NCBI GenBank assembly: GCA_902773395.1
Contig: CACYEJ010000428.1
Coordinates: forward strand, 1 to 7,481
Direction: 5' to 3'
DNA from: an uncultured Ruminococcus sp.
Lineage (GTDB): Bacteria; Bacillota_A; Clostridia; Oscillospirales; Acutalibacteraceae
DNA: 7,481 nucleotides
How positions within the stretch are numbered: the first letter of the stretch is position 1; each line of letters starts with the position of its first letter. This document shows positions 5,866 to 7,481 of the stretch, one piece after another. Both the position numbers and the translations under genes were made by a program. Below the pieces are notes generated by a model, which worked only from the letters and a program-made list of their open reading frames with translations, made no database searches and was not told the DNA's origin.

Positions 5866-7070
5866 TTAATTATACATTAAATTTCATCGAAGATTTAAAA
5901 GAAGAAATACTGACAAGGAACATTATCTGTTTAGGTACACCAACTAATATTGAAGAACTGTTAAAAGTGCTTGGGATTCCGCGTCAACAGGTCGAATTCT
6001 GTTGTAATATACATTCTGACTCTGTTAGCAATTATCCATTTATGGTTAGAGAAGTCTCTGTTATTGACTCGATTAATCCATCGGAGTATGTTCTTTTAAT
6101 TACAGATCAAGATATAGATTTGGCTAAAAGGCTTCTTTCCTGTCTTTCTATTAGTAATATAAAAGAGGTCATAAACTGCTACAAATTTCCTCTCAATACA
6201 CGTTACTATAACAGCAGTGAGCAATTATTAATTCACCGTTATAGCAAGCCACTTGAATACTGGAAACGGTATTGTATGGATAAAACGAAAAATTGTGACA
6301 TGGCTGCTGTCAATTTCTCCAATAAACGTATGATTCCAAGAGTAATACTTGTCCTCACAACCAAATGCAATTTAAGATGTAGAGATTGTATTGCCTTAAC
6401 ACCCCACTATCAATCAGGATATCATGTTGATCTACATACTTTATTACAATCGGTTGATAGTTTTCTTTCGAATGTTGACGAGTGCTATTGTTTGGAATTG
6501 TTGGGGGGAGAGCCATTTTTATATCCGTTTATAGACAATCTATTAAAGCTGCTAATTGATAATAAAAAAATATTTACCATTCAAATCACAACAAATGGTT
6601 TGGTTACTGTTAAAGATTCAACTATAGAACTAATGAAAAATCCCAAAATACATATACGAATTAGCGATTATAATATTCAAAGTAAAAATAAATATTTATT
6701 ACAAGAAAAGCTATTATCTTCAGGTGTTAACTTCTGGGTGCAATCTGATATCGCATGGCTTCCTATAGGGACAATACAAAAGCGTAATGCACAGCGTAGA
6801 GTGATAATGGACGAATATTCGTTGTGCTTTGAAGGTCTTAATTGCAAAACAATTCTTAATGGCAAACTCTATAACTGTACATTTGCTTCAAGGATATATG
6901 ATTTAAAACTTGCTCCTAATGTAGAAAACATTGATTTGCTTAGTGGCAACGTCTCATGGGAAAAGTTACTAACGTTTTGGACAAGCCCCTATTCTAAGGC
7001 GTGCGACTATTGTCAGATAATGAATCCTAATGCGAAGTGCATACCGAGTGCAATTCAAGATAACAATTAA
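5862..7070 (+). CDS. Radical SAM protein with Rossmann-like N-terminal region and SPASM/twitch-like tail
   Basis: ATG 5862 overlaps the previous stop as ATGA; GGAGAG (5852-5857) serves as ribosome binding site. The 402-residue protein has two parts. Residues ~1-110 look like an alpha/beta nucleotide-fold fragment (NIICLGTPTNIEELLKVLG, EYVLLITDQDIDLAKRL), seen in some enzymes acting on activated sugars, though here no cofactor loop is clear. From ~158 comes a radical SAM core: VILVLTTKCNLRCRDC with Cys169-x3-Cys173-x2-Cys176, GGEP at 215-218, and QITTNG at 241-246. The tail holds Cys322, Cys328, G334-x4-Cys339, Cys381, Cys384 and Cys393, consistent with one or more auxiliary clusters. It differs enough from the first radical SAM enzyme to imply a second chemical step and not a duplication. 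It is the last gene of the operon. Its substrate, the same peptide or something joined to it, is unknown. Confidence 0.82.
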   Translation: MINYTLNFIEDLKEEILTRNIICLGTPTNIEELLKVLGIPRQQVEFCCNIHSDSVSNYPFMVREVSVIDSINPSEYVLLITDQDIDLAKRLLSCLSISNIKEVINCYKFPLNTRYYNSSEQLLIHRYSKPLEYWKRYCMDKTKNCDMAAVNFSNKRMIPRVILVLTTKCNLRCRDCIALTPHYQSGYHVDLHTLLQSVDSFLSNVDECYCLELLGGEPFLYPFIDNLLKLLIDNKKIFTIQITTNGLVTVKDSTIELMKNPKIHIRISDYNIQSKNKYLLQEKLLSSGVNFWVQSDIAWLPIGTIQKRNAQRRVIMDEYSLCFEGLNCKTILNGKLYNCTFASRIYDLKLAPNVENIDLLSGNVSWEKLLTFWTSPYSKACDYCQIMNPNAKCIPSAIQDNN

Positions 7071-7140
7071 ACAAAAGAAAACGGTTACCATGTTATAGTA
7101 TCACTATTACGAAAGAACATGCAGACGAGCTCGCCGTAAC

Positions 7141-7305
7141 CGCACAATCGATTGGCAAAAACATGACGGTGCAAGGGCAAAAATGCGAATGATGATACGA
7201 AAGCTCTTGAAAGATCATCGCTATCCGCCGGAGGGTATGGAGAATGCCGTGTCAACAGTTATGAGCCATTGCGAATTGTGGGCGGATAATATGATGAATA
7301 TTTAA
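7141..7305 (+). pseudogene. hsdR: Type I restriction endonuclease HsdR, C-terminal remnant
   Basis: The + frame ending at TAA 7303-7305 reads RTIDWQKHDGARAKMRMMIR, then KLLKDHRYPPEGMENA, then VSTVMSHCELWADN. This is the characteristic end of type I HsdR (IDW-x-ARAKMR-x-KLL-YPPE). Upstream of about 7140 the frame no longer resembles HsdR. Only ~54 residues of a protein usually near 1000 remain; nuclease and helicase motifs are gone. It is the counterpart of the hsdM 5' remnant at 1581-2052 in the same orientation, consistent with an ancestral hsdM-hsdS-hsdR order whose interior was replaced. Confidence 0.85.
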
Positions 7306-7314
7306 GCCAACACC

Positions 7315-7354
7315 AGACAGCACGGAGAACACTCTCTGTGCTGTCTTTCTTTTT
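7315..7354 (+). terminator. Strong rho-independent terminator
   Basis: Bases 7315-7328 pair with 7333-7346 in a 14-bp stem with one G-U pair and a 4-nt loop, followed by TTCTTTTT (7347-7354). It originally ended hsdR, 9 nt after its stop. It is now the first clear terminator after the peptide operon, because none is seen between 7071 and 7140. Confidence 0.9.
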
Positions 7355-7420
7355 GGTGATAACTTTCACGCTCGGCAAGCTCGGACGGCTCTAAGGTAAG
7401 CGTCAAAAGTGAAGCGTATT

Positions 7421-7462
7421 GAAAAACACGGAGTCAGGATATAATAATCCGACTCCGTGTTT
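7421..7462 (-). terminator. Terminator for a convergent gene to the right of the window
   Basis: AAACACGGAGTC (7424-7435) pairs perfectly with GACTCCGTGTTT (7451-7462), extended inside by GGAT/ATCC around a 6-nt loop. On the reverse strand the stem is followed by TTTTTC, while on the + strand only two or three T follow. It therefore best fits a gene entering from the right on the minus strand. Confidence 0.65.
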
Positions 7463-7481
7463 GAATTCACAGGGAATTGAA

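Noticed and set aside
1..7481. CRISPR array, tRNA or rRNA genes.
   Set aside because: No regularly spaced direct repeats, tRNA cloverleaf or rRNA signature was seen on either strand.

Overview
The window reads as chromosomal or integrated accessory DNA of a low-GC Gram-positive anaerobe. It is most likely a gut or rumen Clostridia member of the Ruminococcaceae/Oscillospiraceae type. The basis is AT-rich coding sequence with strong AGGAGG-type ribosome binding sites, a WYL regulator beside a type I restriction locus, SPASM radical SAM enzymes, and a methyltransferase family I associate with Clostridia. The genus is a guess.

Left part (1-2250) is a gene graveyard. It opens with the last 39 codons of a 23S rRNA uracil-5-methyltransferase (RlmD/RumA) on the + strand. 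A noncoding stretch with a terminator follows. Next come a decayed WYL/HTH regulator (one in-frame stop, two single-base frameshifts, lost C-terminus), a short reverse-strand piece that may be a SLOG/DUF1273-like gene, and the first ~90 codons of hsdM. The hsdM piece is split by a ~190-bp non-autonomous mobile element with 15-bp terminal inverted repeats and a clear target-site duplication.

Centre (2262-7070) is an intact, compact operon that looks like a small radical SAM RiPP (ribosomally made, post-translationally modified peptide) cassette. A near-consensus sigma-A promoter drives a 25-residue, three-cysteine peptide gene (2332-2409). After an intercistronic hairpin come a SPASM radical SAM protein (2514-3830), a SAM-dependent methyltransferase of the PCCQHEL type (3827-4996), a protein resembling a U32-peptidase-like TIM barrel (4999-5865), and a second radical SAM protein with a Rossmann-like N-terminal region (5862-7070). 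The four enzymes overlap or lie 2 nt apart. No exporter, leader peptidase or immunity gene is visible, so the product could be a cofactor or signal, or could depend on host export.

Right part (7071-7481) holds the last ~55 codons of hsdR, a strong rho-independent terminator, and a second hairpin oriented to terminate a gene coming from the right. The hsdM 5' remnant on one side and the hsdR 3' remnant on the other mean the peptide operon occupies the gutted interior of a former type I restriction-modification locus. The intact operon amid ruins suggests cargo exchange at a variable locus, possibly next to an integration site at the rlmD 3' end.
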